A DNA stretch of 23,389 nt from Pseudomonadota bacterium (GTDB taxonomy: Bacteria > Pseudomonadota > Alphaproteobacteria > Caulobacterales > Caulobacteraceae). The position numbers and the translations under genes are program-made. This document shows, one piece after another, positions 22,522 through 23,389 of this stretch. Location of the stretch: contig JAEZEZ010000049.1 of NCBI GenBank assembly GCA_023432855.1, positions 1-23,389 of the forward strand, in the 5' to 3' direction. The first letter of the stretch is position 1. Each line of letters opens with the position of its first letter. Below the pieces are notes generated by a model, which saw only the letters and a list, made by a program, of their open reading frames with translations, ran no database searches and was not told the origin of the DNA.

Positions 22522-23172
22522 TCAGGCCGGCTCGGCTTCGAGCCGCTTGTCGAGGTAGCCGCCGACATGGCGCTCCACCTCCTGGATCTTGTCCTGCCAG
22601 AAGTGGTTGGCGTCGGGCACGACCTCGTAGTCGATGACGATGCCCTTCTGGGTGCGCAGCTTGGCGACCACGCGCTCGACTTCGCTGGGCGGCACGATGG
22701 TGTCGCCGGCGCCGTGCAGGATCAGGCCGGAGGCCGGGCAGGGGGCCAGGAAGCTGAAGTCGTACATGTTGGTCGGCGGCGAGACCGAGATGAAGCCGTC
22801 GGTCTCCGGCCGCCGCATGAGCAGCTGCATGCCGATGTAGGCGCCGAACTGGTAGCCGGCGACCCAAGTCTGGGAGGCGGCGGGATTGGAGGCCTGCAGC
22901 CAGTCCAGCGCCGTGGCCGCGTCGGCCAGCTCGCCGATGCCGCTGTCGAACTCGCCCTGCGACTTTCCGACGCCGCGGCTGTTGTAGCGCAGGGTGGCGA
23001 AGCCGCGCTTGACGAACAGCTGGTACAGGGTCACCGCCACCGGATTGTTCATGTGCCCGCCCGCCTTGGGGTGCGGGTGCAGGATCAGGGCGATCGGGGC
23101 GTTCGGGCGCTTGCCCGGCGAATAACGGCCTTCGATGCGGCCAGCGGCCCCGGGCAGGATGACTTCAGGCAT
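22522..23172 (-). CDS. Alpha/beta hydrolase with nucleophile Ser replaced by Gln
   Basis: 216-residue cytoplasmic alpha/beta-hydrolase-fold protein (COG2945-like). Visible landmarks: LILHPHPKAGGHMNNPV (oxyanion region), LRYNSRGVGKSQGEF, the nucleophile elbow V-A-G-Y-Q108-F-G-A, FLAPCPASGLILHGAGD157, and ANH190FWQDK. Asp157 and His190 fit the acid and base of the triad, but the elbow that in relatives reads G-x-S-F-G has Gln (CAG) instead of Ser. As read, the classical serine mechanism is not available, so it may be non-catalytic, use another residue, or perform a different reaction. The start is the ATG at 23170-23172. It is divergent from an Rrf2 regulator, which suggests but does not prove a link to that regulon. 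Substrate unknown. Confidence 0.88.
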   Translation of the reverse strand: MPEVILPGAAGRIEGRYSPGKRPNAPIALILHPHPKAGGHMNNPVAVTLYQLFVKRGFATLRYNSRGVGKSQGEFDSGIGELADAATALDWLQASNPAASQTWVAGYQFGAYIGMQLLMRRPETDGFISVSPPTNMYDFSFLAPCPASGLILHGAGDTIVPPSEVERVVAKLRTQKGIVIDYEVVPDANHFWQDKIQEVERHVGGYLDKRLEAEPA

Positions 23173-23222
23173 GGGCGGCGCGGATTCCCGTGTTCAAACA
23201 TCATTTCGCAGCTGCGTAATAC

Positions 23223-23252
23223 TTGACCGCATGGGTAGGACTTTCTAAGTCC
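23223..23252 (+). promoter_or_regulatory. Promoter and operator of the Rrf2/IscR-type gene
   Basis: TTGACCG (23223-23229), 14 bases, then TCTAAGTC (23244-23251) fits the Caulobacter housekeeping pattern well. A perfect inverted repeat GGACTT-TCT-AAGTCC (23238-23252) covers the -10. That is a natural place for autorepression by the Rrf2 protein encoded about 80 bases downstream. Binding is inferred. Confidence 0.55.
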
Positions 23253-23334
23253 GGCCTGCGCGCGGGCGCTGATGCGAAGGCGCGGGTTCTAGCACAGGAC
23301 CCCCGAAAAGCGCGCGATTTTTGCGGGTGGCGCG

Positions 23335-23389
23335 ATGCGACTGTCGACCAAGGGACGATACGCCGTGATGGCGATGGCCGATCTGGCCA
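23335..23389 (+). CDS. Rrf2/IscR-family transcriptional regulator (partial, N-terminus)
   Basis: Only the first 18 residues are in the window: MRLSTKGRYAVMAMADLA, the near-invariant N-terminal helix of Rrf2 proteins such as IscR (compare MRLTSKGRYAVTAML). The family are winged-helix regulators, often with an iron-sulfur cluster, and control iron-sulfur assembly, iron or nitric oxide responses. In alphaproteobacteria a gene like this commonly heads the suf operon, so suf genes may follow outside the window. A GGGTGG ribosome-binding site lies at 23325-23330; part of it can pair with CCCG (23302-23305). The cysteines needed to decide about a cluster are not visible. Confidence 0.88.
   Translation, partial: MRLSTKGRYAVMAMADLA

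Overview
The window is GC-rich chromosomal DNA that looks like an alphaproteobacterium of the Caulobacterales (Caulobacter/Phenylobacterium type). The grounds are the core gene order rne | amidase - PBP1A - prfB | bactofilin - M23 peptidase - bcp - tyrS, which I recall from that group, Caulobacter-style promoter elements (TTGACSS ... GCTANAWC) and a CtrA-like TTAA-N7-CTAA site. This is inference from gene content and memory; no search was run. No tRNA, rRNA, CRISPR array, phage or insertion-sequence gene was seen.

Layout. 1-2079 (minus): RNase E, whose reading frame is closed by two adjacent stop codons although an acidic, RNase E-like frame continues beyond them to the window edge. 2080-8636: a TetR regulator divergent from a complete tripartite RND efflux operon (lipoprotein adaptor, MexF/OqxB-like pump, NodT-type outer-membrane channel), sitting between rne and the amidase. 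8711-13608 (plus): N-acetylmuramoyl-L-alanine amidase, class A PBP1A and prfB, the last with an intact programmed +1 frameshift site. 13618-13815: a palindromic element and a terminator at the convergent junction. 13841-15596 (minus): an M23 endopeptidase gene overlapping a bactofilin gene, preceded by a 430-base control region with CtrA-like and DnaA-box sequences. 16027-17933 (minus): a Bcp peroxiredoxin and tyrosyl-tRNA synthetase separated by a second, unrelated palindromic element. 18144-19891 (plus): a DOMON-like protein overlapping a DUF1343/NamZ-family protein. 19900-21920 (plus): a structured leader, a tiny DUF465 (YdcH-like) protein, a TerC-family membrane protein and an overlapping beta-carbonic anhydrase. 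21930-23172 (minus): inorganic pyrophosphatase and an alpha/beta hydrolase without the usual nucleophile serine. 23335-end (plus): the start of an Rrf2/IscR-type regulator.

How the genes work together. Much of the window concerns the cell wall: septal amidase, PBP1A, bactofilin with its M23 hydrolase, and a NamZ-type muramidase for wall recycling. A second theme is core expression and housekeeping (RNase E, RF2, TyrRS, pyrophosphatase). The efflux block is the clearest accessory insertion.

The observations I rate most worth checking are the tandem stops in rne, the leader at 19954-20055 whose hairpins are mutually exclusive and include one that hides a ribosome-binding site, and the Ser-to-Gln change in the hydrolase. 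I did not find a clearly new multi-gene defence or mobile system.
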